Part shown: one piece after another, positions 18,318-27,727 of the stretch
How positions within the stretch are numbered: position 1 is the first letter of the stretch
Layout: each line of letters starts with the position of its first letter
Source of the DNA: an uncultured Flavobacteriaceae bacterium
GTDB lineage: Bacteria; Bacteroidota; Bacteroidia; Flavobacteriales; Flavobacteriaceae
DNA length: 64,000 nt
Direction: 5' to 3'
Assembly (NCBI GenBank): GCA_947500385.1
Contig: CANMSA010000019.1
Span: 20,008 to 84,007, forward strand
Translations under genes and position numbers: made by a program
Notes under the pieces: generated by a model
Told to the model about the DNA's origin: nothing
Databases searched by the model: none
The model's input: only the letters and a program-made list of their open reading frames with translations

Positions 18318-18773
18318 ATGAACTTTCAAAAAACAATTAATGTAAATACCACTAAAGCGAAAGCGTTTGAAGCGGTAACTATAGGAATTAACAAGTGGTG
18401 GGGAAATGTTGACAATTCAGACATTTTAAAATTAGACGATGAATTCTCCATCTTTTTTGAGGAAGGCACACAATGGAGGTTTGCAATTTCTAAACTTGAA
18501 AAATACAAGGAGGTACGATGGAAATGCATACATGCCAACCATACATTTTCAGGTCTCAAGGGGATTAAAGAGGAATGGCTTAATAGCGAAATTATATTCA
18601 ACTTTAAGGAACTAAATGCAAATATTATTGAGCTATCTTTCGAGCACAACGGGTTAACACCAGACCTAAATTGCTATGAAATATGTGATGCCGGTTGGAC
18701 TCATTTTATCGTCACCAGTCTAAAACAGTTTTTGGAAACGGGGAAGGGAAGTCCCAATCTAATAACCCCTTGA
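18318..18773 (+). CDS. SRPBCC-domain (AHSA1/START-like) protein
   Basis: A 151-residue helix-grip fold with the family opening MNFQKTINVNTTKAKAFEAVT and the WWGNVD, WRFAISKLEKYKEVRWKC and C-terminal GWTHFIVTSLKQFLETG motifs. Such proteins bind hydrophobic ligands in a deep cavity; the ligand is unknown. It lies 12 bases after the DUF1330 gene. Confidence 0.85.
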   Translation: MNFQKTINVNTTKAKAFEAVTIGINKWWGNVDNSDILKLDDEFSIFFEEGTQWRFAISKLEKYKEVRWKCIHANHTFSGLKGIKEEWLNSEIIFNFKELNANIIELSFEHNGLTPDLNCYEICDAGWTHFIVTSLKQFLETGKGSPNLITP

Positions 18774-18822
18774 ACCCAACTTCAATCAAGTAAACATAAA
18801 AAGATTCAAGATTCAATTTACC

Positions 18823-19227
18823 ATGAAGCGAATAATTTTCGGAACACTTCTGTTTATAGGTATCACCTTCTTGATCCAGGCACTATCTCATTTTGCAATC
18901 AATGTAGGGCATTATGCCAAGATTCCGCATATGCGTCCGGATGACGAAGTTATTTTTGCCTTGGGGTTCTTAACAATGACTTTACAGGGCATCGTACTAT
19001 CATACCTTTACGGGTTTTTTTCGAAAGACGCTCCTAACTGGAAAAATGGTTTGACCTATGCATTTTTAATGGGTCTGTTTTTTGTAAGCTATACTGCTTT
19101 TACAGAAGCGGGAAAATATCAAGTGCCCGATGTGCTTCGTTGGATTTTGGTTGAAGGTACTGCAGGTTTGATACAGTTTTGCGTTTTTGGAATTTTACTT
19201 GGCGAAGTATTCAGTAGAGTAAAATAG
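18823..19227 (+). CDS. Small four-helix membrane protein
   Basis: 134 residues with hydrophobic segments at about 4-26, 45-65, 78-98 and 110-130. The DUF-like pattern (SHFAINVGHYAKIPHMRPD) is not one I can name. It lies 49 bases after the SRPBCC gene and is possibly the last gene of that transcript. Confidence 0.65.
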   Translation: MKRIIFGTLLFIGITFLIQALSHFAINVGHYAKIPHMRPDDEVIFALGFLTMTLQGIVLSYLYGFFSKDAPNWKNGLTYAFLMGLFFVSYTAFTEAGKYQVPDVLRWILVEGTAGLIQFCVFGILLGEVFSRVK

Positions 19228-19288
19228 CTTTTCTAATTTTAAAAAGGAATCATTTGGTCATGAACTACTTTTTTGTTGTTTTTACTAA

Positions 19289-19327
19289 TTGACCCCCTCA
19301 GTCAACCACTTGACCGAATTTGACAAG
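19289..19327 (+). promoter_or_regulatory. TTGAC-repeat control region before the ECF42 sigma gene
   Basis: TTGAC occurs at 19289, 19310 and 19320, spaced 21 and 10 bases, so all lie on one face of the helix. An inverted GTCAA at 19301 makes TTGAC-N7-GTCAA. The part TTGACCGAATTTGACAAG (19310-19327) recurs exactly at 29473-29490. An activator or repressor site is likely; the binding protein is unknown, with the local AraC regulators as candidates. Confidence 0.5.
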
Positions 19328-19364
19328 CTACAATGTACTTTGAAGTGTAATTTTACCTAATAGC

Positions 19365-20627
19365 ATGGAGAACCCGAATCAACTCATAACGCATTGTTTC
19401 AGAAATGAATACGGAAAAATGATTTCCGTAATCACCGGTTATCTGGGAATTGAAAAGGTACATACTGCGGAAGATATTGTTCAAGAGACGCTTTGCAGAG
19501 CACTACAACATTGGACTTTTGAAGGAATCCCCAACAATCCTGAAGGTTGGTTGTATACAACCGCAAAAAATCTAGCACTAAATATTGTAGGTCGCTCCAA
19601 TAACCTACAACACATCAAATCTACGATTGTGTTGGAAATGAACACCGTTAAATCAATGGAAAACATTGATTTTTCGGAAGGTGAAATCAACGATAGTCAA
19701 CTAAAAATGATGATGGCTTGCTGTCATAGTGAACTTTCACAGGATTATCAACTTGCATTAATATTAAAAATTTTATGTGGTTTCAGTATTAAGGAAATTG
19801 CAAATGCTTTTTTTACGACTACAGAAACCATTAACAAAAGACTCGTTAGGGGCCGAAAAAAGTTAAGGGAGTCAAGCATAGATATAAATGACCTAAACAA
19901 ACCAGAAGAGCACATAGAAACCATACTACGAGCTATTTATCTGCTGTATAACGAAGGGTATAAATCTTCAAAACAACATACTCAAATTCGATACGACCTG
20001 TGCCTTGAGGCAGTGCGTCTGGGTGAACTTTTAGCCCATTCAAAACATATTGAAGATAAATCGGAGATACATGCTTTACTAGCACTCATATTCCTAAACA
20101 CTAGTCGTTTTGAGGCACGCATGAAATCAGAAAACGCAATCATAGAACTGTCGCAACAAGACCGAGGCCAATATGACAAATCTATGATTTTTAAAGGCCT
20201 TCAATATCTAGACTGGTCCGTTAAAAGTAAAAAGATATCCAAATATCATATTATGGCGACAATATCTGCAAACCATTGTGTTGCCACCTCCTATGAGCAA
20301 ACTAATTGGATCGAAATCCTTAAGTTGTATGATACACTTCTGGAACTGGAAAATTCACCTATCGTTCGCCTTAATCGTTCGGTAGCGATGGCCAATATCT
20401 ATGGAAACCAGCAAGCAATTGTTGAACTTGAATCACTTAAAGAGTACTTCCTTTCCAATCGGAATCACCTTTATCATGCAACTTTGGCTTCCTTATACGC
20501 CAAAGAAAAAAAAGAAGACGATGCTATAAAACACTATAAAGCGGCCATCGCCCTGGCTCCCACAGAAACGGATAAGGAATTTCTCGAAAAAAAATGGCAT
20601 TCTTTTGTCCTGATATCCAATTCATGA
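19365..20627 (+). CDS. ECF42-type RNA polymerase sigma factor with C-terminal TPR domain
   Basis: A 420-residue protein. Sigma region 2 is near residues 10-75 (AEDIVQETLCRALQHW) and region 4 near 125-180 (ALILKILCGFSIKEIANAF). A long helical C-terminal extension of TPR type (residues about 185-415) has IYLLYNEGY, LNRSVAMANIYG and the final DAIKHYKAAIALAPTETDKEFLEKK. This layout, with adjacent YCII/DGPF genes, defines the ECF42 group, in which the tail replaces an anti-sigma factor. The two following YCII genes are its probable targets. Confidence 0.92.
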   Translation: MENPNQLITHCFRNEYGKMISVITGYLGIEKVHTAEDIVQETLCRALQHWTFEGIPNNPEGWLYTTAKNLALNIVGRSNNLQHIKSTIVLEMNTVKSMENIDFSEGEINDSQLKMMMACCHSELSQDYQLALILKILCGFSIKEIANAFFTTTETINKRLVRGRKKLRESSIDINDLNKPEEHIETILRAIYLLYNEGYKSSKQHTQIRYDLCLEAVRLGELLAHSKHIEDKSEIHALLALIFLNTSRFEARMKSENAIIELSQQDRGQYDKSMIFKGLQYLDWSVKSKKISKYHIMATISANHCVATSYEQTNWIEILKLYDTLLELENSPIVRLNRSVAMANIYGNQQAIVELESLKEYFLSNRNHLYHATLASLYAKEKKEDDAIKHYKAAIALAPTETDKEFLEKKWHSFVLISNS

Positions 20628-20661
20628 TTGTTGTATGGGTATAGAAACTTTAAATACAATA

Positions 20662-21090
20662 ATGATGAAAAAAACAGTAGTGCTGTTGTGTATGCTTGCC
20701 GGTACTTTAACAAGCATGGCACAAAAAACAAACAAAGCAGAATTTATACTGATTGTACATTCTGATAAGAACCTGATGACAGCGATGTCTTCGGAACACA
20801 AAAAAATGCACATCCAAAAAGTTGGCGAGTATATCGAAGGACTTGCAAAATCAGGTAAGTTGCTAGATGCCCAACCCCTTGACATGAAGGGAATAATTGT
20901 TAGTAGTTCCGATGGAAAAGTAAGGCAAGAAAATCTTGTTCTCTCGCATAAAGCAATCGCCGGGTACTATAAGATTAGTGTCAAAGATTTTGAGGAGGCT
21001 GTATCAATTGCGAAAGCCGACCCCAGGTTTGAAGAAAATGGATGGGAATTAGAAGTACGGCCAATTAAACGAGTAAAGGGAGTCAATTAA
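20662..21090 (+). CDS. YCII-related (DGPF) domain protein with signal peptide
   Basis: From ATG 20662 the protein starts with a signal peptide (MMKKTVVLLCMLAGTLTSMAQ) followed by a YCII domain (KAEFILIVHSDKN to EEAVSIAKADPRFEENGWELEVRPI). YCII domains form dimeric alpha-beta barrels and are normally cytoplasmic, so the signal peptide is unusual. The start at 20635 would add nine residues that spoil the signal peptide. It is 34 bases after the sigma gene. Confidence 0.85.
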   Translation: MMKKTVVLLCMLAGTLTSMAQKTNKAEFILIVHSDKNLMTAMSSEHKKMHIQKVGEYIEGLAKSGKLLDAQPLDMKGIIVSSSDGKVRQENLVLSHKAIAGYYKISVKDFEEAVSIAKADPRFEENGWELEVRPIKRVKGVN

Positions 21091-21100
21091 AAAGACAGCC

Positions 21101-21460
21101 ATGAAAGAATTTATGTTATTTATAAGAAGCGAAGAGAACAATCCAATTGCCAATTTGTCTCCTGAAGAGCAACAGCAACATGTTGAAAAAGTGGGGTCTT
21201 ATATACAAAAGCTGGTACGTAGTGGAAAAATGAAAAGCGCACAGCCCTTAGAGAATGAAGGCACCATAATCTCTTTGGAAAGTGGTAGTGTGGTAGACGG
21301 ACCTTTCAACGAGACCAAAGAGGTAATTTCGGGGTATTATCATCTAAGTGCCACCGATTTGGAAGAGGCCATAACCATTGCAAAAGCGGATCCTAGATTT
21401 GAAGATGGTCATTGGAAAATTGAAATAAGACCAATTATGAAGGTTACAGGTATCAATTAA
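21101..21460 (+). CDS. YCII-related (DGPF) domain protein
   Basis: A 119-residue cytoplasmic YCII protein, MKEFMLFIRSEENNP to IAKADPRFEDGHWKIEIRPIMK. It is clearly a paralogue of the preceding secreted one, with the same AIxIAKADPRFE block. ECF42 sigma factors are genomically tied to such genes. Ten bases separate it from its neighbour. Confidence 0.88.
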   Translation: MKEFMLFIRSEENNPIANLSPEEQQQHVEKVGSYIQKLVRSGKMKSAQPLENEGTIISLESGSVVDGPFNETKEVISGYYHLSATDLEEAITIAKADPRFEDGHWKIEIRPIMKVTGIN

Positions 21461-21488
21461 CCATAATTCAATTGTAAAACAGTAAAGT

Positions 21489-22187
21489 ATGGGCTTAAAA
21501 TTAGGATATATCGGTTTAACCTTAGTGGCGGTGGTGTTCCTGGTATGGATAGGAAAAAAAGCCATTGAGCGTTCAAGTTTGAACAAGAATAAGAATTTGA
21601 TAATTCTAGTTTTAAGCCTTCTACTATGGCAATTGTTTATTGTTGTAATTTCCAGTTCCGGCATCTTAAAAACCTATGATTTCCCTCCCAGGTTTGCGCT
21701 GTTCTTCATTGTTCCATCTTTTATTTTTACTGGAACATTTCTTTATCGTAACAGAAACAAAAACTGGATTCATTCCATACCGGAACATTGGGTAATCAAT
21801 TTTCAATCTTTTCGGGTATTGGTAGAAACACTCTTTGTTTTTTCTGTAGCAAAAGGTATCCTGCATCCGCTTGTGACCATCGAAGGTTATAATTTCGATA
21901 TGATATTCGCTTTTACAGCTCCCGTGCTAACATTCCTGGTTTATTCAAAAAAAATACTTGGCAGAAAAACAGTTCTTTATTGGAATTACTTAGGGTTGGC
22001 GATAATTGCCAGTATCATATTTTTATTCATGTCATCCATTTACAAGCCCGAATTATGGGGTGAAAATGCCCCTATGTTACCTACGGATATGCTCACCTAT
22101 CCTTATGTGCTTATCGCCGGATTTCTAATGCCCACTGCCGTATTTCTTCATGTATTGTCAATTGTTCAAATAAGAAAATTCAAATGA
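21489..22187 (+). CDS. Multi-pass membrane protein of unknown function
   Basis: 232 residues with about six or seven hydrophobic helices, starting MGLKLGYIGLTLVAVVFLVWIG. No family recognised. Its last four bases overlap the start of the serine hydrolase gene (ATGA), which implies coupled translation. Confidence 0.65.
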   Translation: MGLKLGYIGLTLVAVVFLVWIGKKAIERSSLNKNKNLIILVLSLLLWQLFIVVISSSGILKTYDFPPRFALFFIVPSFIFTGTFLYRNRNKNWIHSIPEHWVINFQSFRVLVETLFVFSVAKGILHPLVTIEGYNFDMIFAFTAPVLTFLVYSKKILGRKTVLYWNYLGLAIIASIIFLFMSSIYKPELWGENAPMLPTDMLTYPYVLIAGFLMPTAVFLHVLSIVQIRKFK

Positions 22188-23614
22188 AAAAAATATTCCT
22201 AGCCCTATTGCTATTTAAGCTTTCATTTTCATATTGCCAAGAAAAAACTTCTTCTTATAAAGATGCCTTTCATTTAATTAACATCTGGTTAGAAGCTCAA
22301 AAAGACTACGAAGCTATTCCATCAATTATGGGCGTGGTAGTTGAAGACCAGCAAGTTATATGGCATGGGGCGTTTGGGAAATCAAATCTTACAGAAAATA
22401 GGGTAAGCGATCCCAACACCATTTGTAGCATATGCTCTATTTCCAAGACCTTTACGGCAGTCGCCATTATGAAATTGGTTGATGAAGGTAAAGTAGGCCT
22501 GGACGATAAAGTAAAAGATATTTTAACCTTTTACAATATCGATCAAAAATTCCCGGAAGGAGGCGCTGTTACGGTCCGTTCAATTCTTTCTCATTCCTCC
22601 GGTTTACCCAGGGATACAGGTCATAGCTATTGGAGCGGGCCCGATTTCCCTTTTCCCAAAAAGAAAGAACTTAAAACTAAACTTTCAAAATTTGAAACCA
22701 TGTTTCCTGTAGGAACAGATGTTAAGTATAGTAATTTGGGATATGCCATACTTGGATTAATTATTGAGGAGGTATCGGGACTTACCTATAAGGAGTATGT
22801 AGAGGCAAACATTTTCAAACCTCTCGGGATGTCAAATTCTCATGTAGAAATGAAAATGTCCGAATACGGCACTAAACATGCCATTGGTTATACCGCAACC
22901 AACAGAAATGGCAAACGAAAACAAGCTGGTTTTTATCAAACTAGAGCTATGCAACCAGCAGCCGGTATTTCAACTACAATTATGGATATAGCCAAATATG
23001 CTTCTTGGATATTTAGATCAATGGGAGCTGATAAGGCTGAAATACTAAAACCGTCGTCTTTAATAAAATTACTTAGCGTACAATCCGAGATTAAAAACGG
23101 AAACAACGAACAGGCCTTTGGTTTTCAAATATATACCGATTCAGATGGTAATAAATGGGCAATGCACGGCGGTATTTGCCCTGGTTTCGTTTCTTACCTT
23201 AAAATGGACGTTTCCAACAAAACTGCATACGCTATCCTTGCCAATGCTAATGGCGTGAGAGCTTTGCGCTATGTTAACAGCATTATTGATATTCTTAAAA
23301 AAGCTAAAAAAACCAAAAGCTCGGACAAATTATCAGTAGATCTAAGTCTATATAGTGGTTTTTATAACTTAAACCCATGGAATAGCGAATACTATATTTC
23401 CGAATGGGATAATGGCTTAGTTTTGCTGTACCTCCCTTCAGGGTCACTGAAATACTCCATGTATTTTTATTCGCATGGTAAAGAAGACACCTTTTATTTA
23501 TTGGATGAAAATGGAGAAGTAACCGGCGAGGAGTTAAAATTCTTCAGAAACAAAAAAGGAGCGATAAGCAAAGTTAAAAACGACGGTAATTATCATTATC
23601 GTCTACAAGGTTGA
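22184..23614 (+). CDS. Serine hydrolase, beta-lactamase/penicillin-binding fold
   Basis: A 476-residue exported class C-type hydrolase. A signal peptide ending near SYCQ is followed by the catalytic tetrad S85-I-S-K88, the Y-S-N motif (KYSNLGYAILG) and HGG (AMHGGICPG). A C-terminal beta domain of about 100 residues resembles DUF3471-type tails. It probably cleaves an ester or peptide; such proteins are not necessarily antibiotic-degrading. Translationally coupled to the upstream membrane protein. Confidence 0.9.
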   Translation: MKKIFLALLLFKLSFSYCQEKTSSYKDAFHLINIWLEAQKDYEAIPSIMGVVVEDQQVIWHGAFGKSNLTENRVSDPNTICSICSISKTFTAVAIMKLVDEGKVGLDDKVKDILTFYNIDQKFPEGGAVTVRSILSHSSGLPRDTGHSYWSGPDFPFPKKKELKTKLSKFETMFPVGTDVKYSNLGYAILGLIIEEVSGLTYKEYVEANIFKPLGMSNSHVEMKMSEYGTKHAIGYTATNRNGKRKQAGFYQTRAMQPAAGISTTIMDIAKYASWIFRSMGADKAEILKPSSLIKLLSVQSEIKNGNNEQAFGFQIYTDSDGNKWAMHGGICPGFVSYLKMDVSNKTAYAILANANGVRALRYVNSIIDILKKAKKTKSSDKLSVDLSLYSGFYNLNPWNSEYYISEWDNGLVLLYLPSGSLKYSMYFYSHGKEDTFYLLDENGEVTGEELKFFRNKKGAISKVKNDGNYHYRLQG

Positions 23615-23649
23615 TCCACCTTAATCAGTTATATGTTTAAAATTTTAAT

Positions 23650-24450
23650 ATGGGAAGAACACTCTTATTTATAGCATTTTTATGTACATCTCCTGACATA
23701 TCGGGGCAGTCAGAATTAAAAGCAATAACGATTACGTTGAACAAATATATTGATGGTACTGCCACTGGTGATAAAGCAAAATTGGAAAATGCCTTTCACC
23801 CTGATTTTAATCTTTTTCTAATTTCAGCTGACACCTTAAGAACCATAAAAGGATCTAAGTATATCAATAGAGTGGAACCCGGAAAGGTCTATAATCGAAA
23901 AGCCAAAATCATCAGTATTGACTATGAGAATGACACAGCTGTTGGCAAAATAGAAGTGTATTTTCCAGATAGAAATCAGGTAGCCACAGATTATCTGCTG
24001 CTGTTGAAAGAAAAAGAGGGGTGGCGGATAGTTCATAAAATTATCGATCTAAAAGGAATTGACCATGCTGAAAAAAATCCAATACATGAAACTAGCAACC
24101 TCACAGCGCTTAACGAAACCCTCTTGAACTATATTGAAGGTACTGCGAATGGAGCCCTTGCCCGAATTGATAAAGCATTTCAAAAAGGGTTTAATCTGTA
24201 CTATGTAAAAGAGGGTTCAATTACTGTTTTACCCGGAACAAGGTATCTGCAGAACTTCACGGAAGGCAAGAAGAACAATAGAATTGGAAAGCTTGTCGGA
24301 GTTGATTTTGAGGATACTGCGGCCTATGCGAAAGTGGAGGTAAGAATGCCCGAAAGAGAAAGGCGGGTGATGGATTTTCTATTACTGCTTAAAATTAAAG
24401 ACGAATGGAAGATTATCCATAAATCCTTTACTACCAACAATTACGACTGA
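23650..24450 (+). CDS. Exported protein with two tandem NTF2-like (lumazine-binding) domains
   Basis: After a signal peptide come two related domains, about residues 20-135 and 150-266. Each begins NKYIDGTATGD or NYIEGTANGA and ends DYLLLLKEKEGWRIVHK or DFLLLLKIKDEWKIIHK. This is the NTF2-like fold labelled putative lumazine-binding. An internal duplication within one chain is evident. One base separates it from the DHFR-like gene. Function unknown. Confidence 0.82.
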   Translation: MGRTLLFIAFLCTSPDISGQSELKAITITLNKYIDGTATGDKAKLENAFHPDFNLFLISADTLRTIKGSKYINRVEPGKVYNRKAKIISIDYENDTAVGKIEVYFPDRNQVATDYLLLLKEKEGWRIVHKIIDLKGIDHAEKNPIHETSNLTALNETLLNYIEGTANGALARIDKAFQKGFNLYYVKEGSITVLPGTRYLQNFTEGKKNNRIGKLVGVDFEDTAAYAKVEVRMPERERRVMDFLLLLKIKDEWKIIHKSFTTNNYD

Positions 24451-24451
24451 A

Positions 24452-25057
24452 ATGAGAAAACTAGCGGTATTACTATTTCAATCACTAGACGGGGTGATGC
24501 AGGCACCGAGCAGTCCCGACGAAGACAACTCGAATCAATTTGACAAAGGAGGCTGGGCCGAACCGTATTGGGAAGAAGTAATGGGCCAAGTAATGCAAGA
24601 GGCGATGATAGAACCCTATGATATGTTGCTCGGAAGGAAAACATATGAAATTTTTGCTTCACATTTCCCAAATGCCGATGCCAACAATCGGGTTGCCAAG
24701 AAACTGAATGCCGCCAAAAAATATGTGGTGAGCACTACCTTGCATCGTTCCTTATGGGGTCATACGGAATATTTAAATGGTGTTGTAGCAGATGAGGTAG
24801 AAGCCCTTAAAAACGAGAAGGGCCCTTTGCTTCAAGTGCATGGTAGCTGGGAACTGGTTCAAGAATTGCTAAAACACAATCTAATAGATGAATTTCGCAT
24901 ATGGACCTTCCCGGTAACGATTGGACAGGGAAAACGTCTTTTCGGTGATGGAACTAAGCACAACACCTTGTCATTGATCAAATCCGAACAGTGCGAAAAT
25001 GGCACATTGATGCACTTTTATACCCAAAAAAGACATGAAAGAGATTCATACCAATAA
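24452..25057 (+). CDS. DHFR-family (RibD C-terminal-like) reductase
   Basis: 201 residues with the family start RKLAVLLFQSLDGVMQAP, the core MLLGRKTYEIFASHFP and the NADPH-binding LLQVHGSWELVQELLKHNLIDEFRIWTFPVTIGQGKRLF. Members reduce pterins or deazaflavin-like substrates; many have no proven role and are not true folate enzymes. Its 3' end overlaps the next gene by 23 bases. Confidence 0.88.
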   Translation: MRKLAVLLFQSLDGVMQAPSSPDEDNSNQFDKGGWAEPYWEEVMGQVMQEAMIEPYDMLLGRKTYEIFASHFPNADANNRVAKKLNAAKKYVVSTTLHRSLWGHTEYLNGVVADEVEALKNEKGPLLQVHGSWELVQELLKHNLIDEFRIWTFPVTIGQGKRLFGDGTKHNTLSLIKSEQCENGTLMHFYTQKRHERDSYQ

Positions 25058-25415
25058 AGAAATAAGTGTAATCAATTCAATACAAGTCCCGGCTGGCTAC
25101 GAACAAACCGCTATAGAAGTACGAAATATTTACATCGAATATTTTAAAACCAAGCCCGGTTTTGTTAGTGCTACCTTTTACAAATCAATTCATCCGGATA
25201 CTACCTTTAATTATGTAAACATTGTAGTTTGGGAATCTTATGATTCTTTTGAGAACGTAGTAAATGAGGGGTTCGAGAACGTCGAAGGCTTAAACAAAGA
25301 TGGTTACAAAGTGTTGGGAAAAGGGTTCCCAGCTCCAATTTTAGTCAATCCTGGTCAATTTCAAATCATATCTATGGATGAACGTTTGGCAAGAGGTAAA
25401 AACAAAAGTGAATGA
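25035..25415 (+). CDS. Antibiotic biosynthesis monooxygenase (ABM)-like protein
   Basis: 126 residues in a dimeric alpha-beta barrel: SVINSIQVPAGYEQTAIEV, TKPGFVSATFYKSI and YVNIVVWESYDSFENVV. The family includes heme- and quinol-active monooxygenases, many of which are in fact detoxifying or regulatory. It overlaps both the preceding reductase and the following AraC gene, so all three are coupled. Confidence 0.78.
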   Translation: MKEIHTNKEISVINSIQVPAGYEQTAIEVRNIYIEYFKTKPGFVSATFYKSIHPDTTFNYVNIVVWESYDSFENVVNEGFENVEGLNKDGYKVLGKGFPAPILVNPGQFQIISMDERLARGKNKSE

Positions 25416-26263
25416 TTCTAGAACATAAAACTATACAACTATACGGGCTCCCTGTGTTCTCATGGGTTACCCTGACGACGCCAGATGAAGCAGATGTTCC
25501 ATTGCCAGCTGAAGCCTGTGTGGCGTATTTGGCCGAAGGGGATGGTCAAAGCATTTTTATGCAAGAATCCTTGTACGCCCATCCCGGTAATGTCATCATT
25601 TCCAATTGTGGGAGCACGGTCAGTAATATAATTGCTCATCAAGAAGCAGGAAAGGTAAGTACCATTATCGCTCATTTCCATCGCGAGCAACTTCAACGGA
25701 TATATCAAGATACGAAACCAAAACTTTGGAAAGAAATAGAAAAGCCGGTTACCCAAAATGTGGTGCAAGTAGAGGCCTCCAATCTAGTGGTAAAATTTTT
25801 TGAAGGAATTGGACATTTTTTTGATAATCAAAATGCCATTAGCGAAGAAATATTAAGTCTAAAGATACAAGAGCTGATACTCCTGCTCCTACAATCCGAA
25901 AGTTCTCAAAATATTCGGTCCATTATAAACAGTCTCTTTTCAGAGCGTGTATTCACCTTCACTGAAATGATCGATGCATATCTTTTGATACCACTTTCCC
26001 TCCAAAATTATGCACAGCTTACAAATAAGAGCCTGTCATCTTTTAAGAGGGAATTTAGGAGGGTTTACGGTACTTCCCCGGGAGTGTATATAATGAGCAA
26101 GAGATTGGAGAGAGTCGCCCAGCTTTTGGCAACTTCAGAAATGTCTATTACGAACATTGGTTACGATTGTGGCTTTACAAGTTTAGAACATCTTTCGAGA
26201 AGCTTTAAAGCAAAATATGGTGTGCCTCCTTCAACATACAGAATGAACCTCTCAATCAAATAA
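25412..26263 (+). CDS. AraC-family transcriptional regulator
   Basis: 283 residues with an N-terminal cupin-like domain (about 1-150) and a C-terminal double helix-turn-helix (about 185-280): SLQNYAQLTNKSLSSFKREFRRVYGTSP and SITNIGYDCGFTSLEHLSRSFKAKYGVPPSTYR. Overlap by four bases with the ABM gene makes it the regulator of its own operon by inference. Confidence 0.92.
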   Translation: MILEHKTIQLYGLPVFSWVTLTTPDEADVPLPAEACVAYLAEGDGQSIFMQESLYAHPGNVIISNCGSTVSNIIAHQEAGKVSTIIAHFHREQLQRIYQDTKPKLWKEIEKPVTQNVVQVEASNLVVKFFEGIGHFFDNQNAISEEILSLKIQELILLLLQSESSQNIRSIINSLFSERVFTFTEMIDAYLLIPLSLQNYAQLTNKSLSSFKREFRRVYGTSPGVYIMSKRLERVAQLLATSEMSITNIGYDCGFTSLEHLSRSFKAKYGVPPSTYRMNLSIK

Positions 26264-26340
26264 TAGGACCTATCGTAAAGGCCTAAAAGCACTTTTCTTT
26301 TGATTTTTGTTACTCAATTAGAATCATAAAAACTAATTTG

Positions 26341-26748
26341 ATGAAATCAATTGACATTAGAACAAAATTATCAGTACTGTGGATTTTTATTTTGATGAAT
26401 TTGATTTTCAGGGACCTGCATGAATTTGCATCCAAAGATTTTTTAGAGGAAGCATTAACAGGTCATGTTAATGGAGTTAAATTGACGGAAGGATTAATGT
26501 TATTCGGAGGAATACTGGCCGAAATTCCCATTGCCATGGTAGTACTCTCTTTAGTCTTGAAACGAAAAGCAAATCGCTTTTTAAATTTGGTTTCAGGCTT
26601 GATTATTCTATCATTTTTAATTTTTAACATCCCTACTGCAGACCTAGACGATTACTTTTTTCTATTCTTTGAAATTGGCGCTACCCTGCTTATATTATGG
26701 AGTGCCTGGAAATGGAAATCGGACAGTTATCAACTTGTAAGCAATTGA
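26341..26748 (+). CDS. DUF6326-like small membrane protein
   Basis: 135 residues with four hydrophobic helices, starting MKSIDIRTKLSVLWIFILMNLIFRD. ATG 26341 is preferred to the adjacent TTG 26338. The pattern matches the DUF6326 family of unknown function. It lies four bases before the quinone oxidoreductase gene. Confidence 0.78.
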   Translation: MKSIDIRTKLSVLWIFILMNLIFRDLHEFASKDFLEEALTGHVNGVKLTEGLMLFGGILAEIPIAMVVLSLVLKRKANRFLNLVSGLIILSFLIFNIPTADLDDYFFLFFEIGATLLILWSAWKWKSDSYQLVSN

Positions 26749-26752
26749 ATCA

Positions 26753-27724
26753 ATGAAAGCAGTAGTATGCACTGCCTACGGTCCGCCGGAGGTACTCCAA
26801 ATTGAGGAAGTAAGTAAACCCGTCCCTAAAGCGAGTCAAGTACTCGTAAAAGTTATGGCCAGTACCGTGGCGGTGGCAGATTGCCGTGTACGAAGTTTTA
26901 AAGTACCCTTATCTATGTGGCTACCTGCACGCATACTATTGGGTATTACCAAGCCAAAAAACGCTATTCTAGGGGCGGAGTTTTCGGGCATTGTAAGCAC
27001 TGTAGGTAAGAAGGTCACCCGCTTTAAAGAAGGTGATCCCGTCCTGGGCGTATCCCTACCTAAGTTTGGTGCCTACGGGGAATACTTGTGTGTTGACGAA
27101 GATGGCCCCATTGTGAAAAAGCCTGTTGAAATACCTTGGGGCAAAGCCGCGGCCATTCCCATCGGCGCTACCACCGCCTTCTGTTATCTGAATGCGATCA
27201 ACATCCTACCCAATCAAAAAATATTGATCTATGGGGCATCGGGAAGTGTTGGTACCTATGCAGTGCAGCTTGCTAAGATGAAGGGGGCGAAGGTCACCGC
27301 TGTCTGTAGTCAACAAAATTTTGAAATGGTCAAAAATTTAGGTGCCGAACTGGCCATAGATTATAATCAAGTGGATTGGCATAAGGGGTTAACGCTGTAC
27401 GATATGTTCTTCCAGGCGGTAGACAAATGTCCCTTCCGAATTGCGGAAACCACTTTAAAAAAAGAGGGGGCCTATATCAATATCACGAACCCGTTCCCGT
27501 CGATACGAATGCTCCTAGCCAAAATCCATAAAAAAATCAAAATCAACATGGCCAAAGACTTTCCGCAAACCAATGAAAACCTTGAACATTTAGTCAAATT
27601 GATTGCGAAAGAAGAAGTGAATGTCGTAGTTGATACCACCTTTCAACTCGATAACATTGTGGCAGCACATCGCTATGTGGATCAAGGACATAAAAAAGGA
27701 AACGTGGTGGTTCAAATTAAGTGA
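26753..27724 (+). CDS. NAD(P)-dependent quinone oxidoreductase-like dehydrogenase (MDR superfamily)
   Basis: 323 residues with the N-terminal GroES-like fold and the cofactor loop YGASGSVGTYAVQLAKMKGAKVTAV. There are no zinc-ligand Cys/His sets of classic alcohol dehydrogenases, so it belongs to the zinc-free quinone reductase or enoyl reductase branch. It probably reduces quinones or enones. Three bases precede the esterase gene. Confidence 0.92.
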   Translation: MKAVVCTAYGPPEVLQIEEVSKPVPKASQVLVKVMASTVAVADCRVRSFKVPLSMWLPARILLGITKPKNAILGAEFSGIVSTVGKKVTRFKEGDPVLGVSLPKFGAYGEYLCVDEDGPIVKKPVEIPWGKAAAIPIGATTAFCYLNAINILPNQKILIYGASGSVGTYAVQLAKMKGAKVTAVCSQQNFEMVKNLGAELAIDYNQVDWHKGLTLYDMFFQAVDKCPFRIAETTLKKEGAYINITNPFPSIRMLLAKIHKKIKINMAKDFPQTNENLEHLVKLIAKEEVNVVVDTTFQLDNIVAAHRYVDQGHKKGNVVVQIK

Positions 27725-27727
27725 TTT

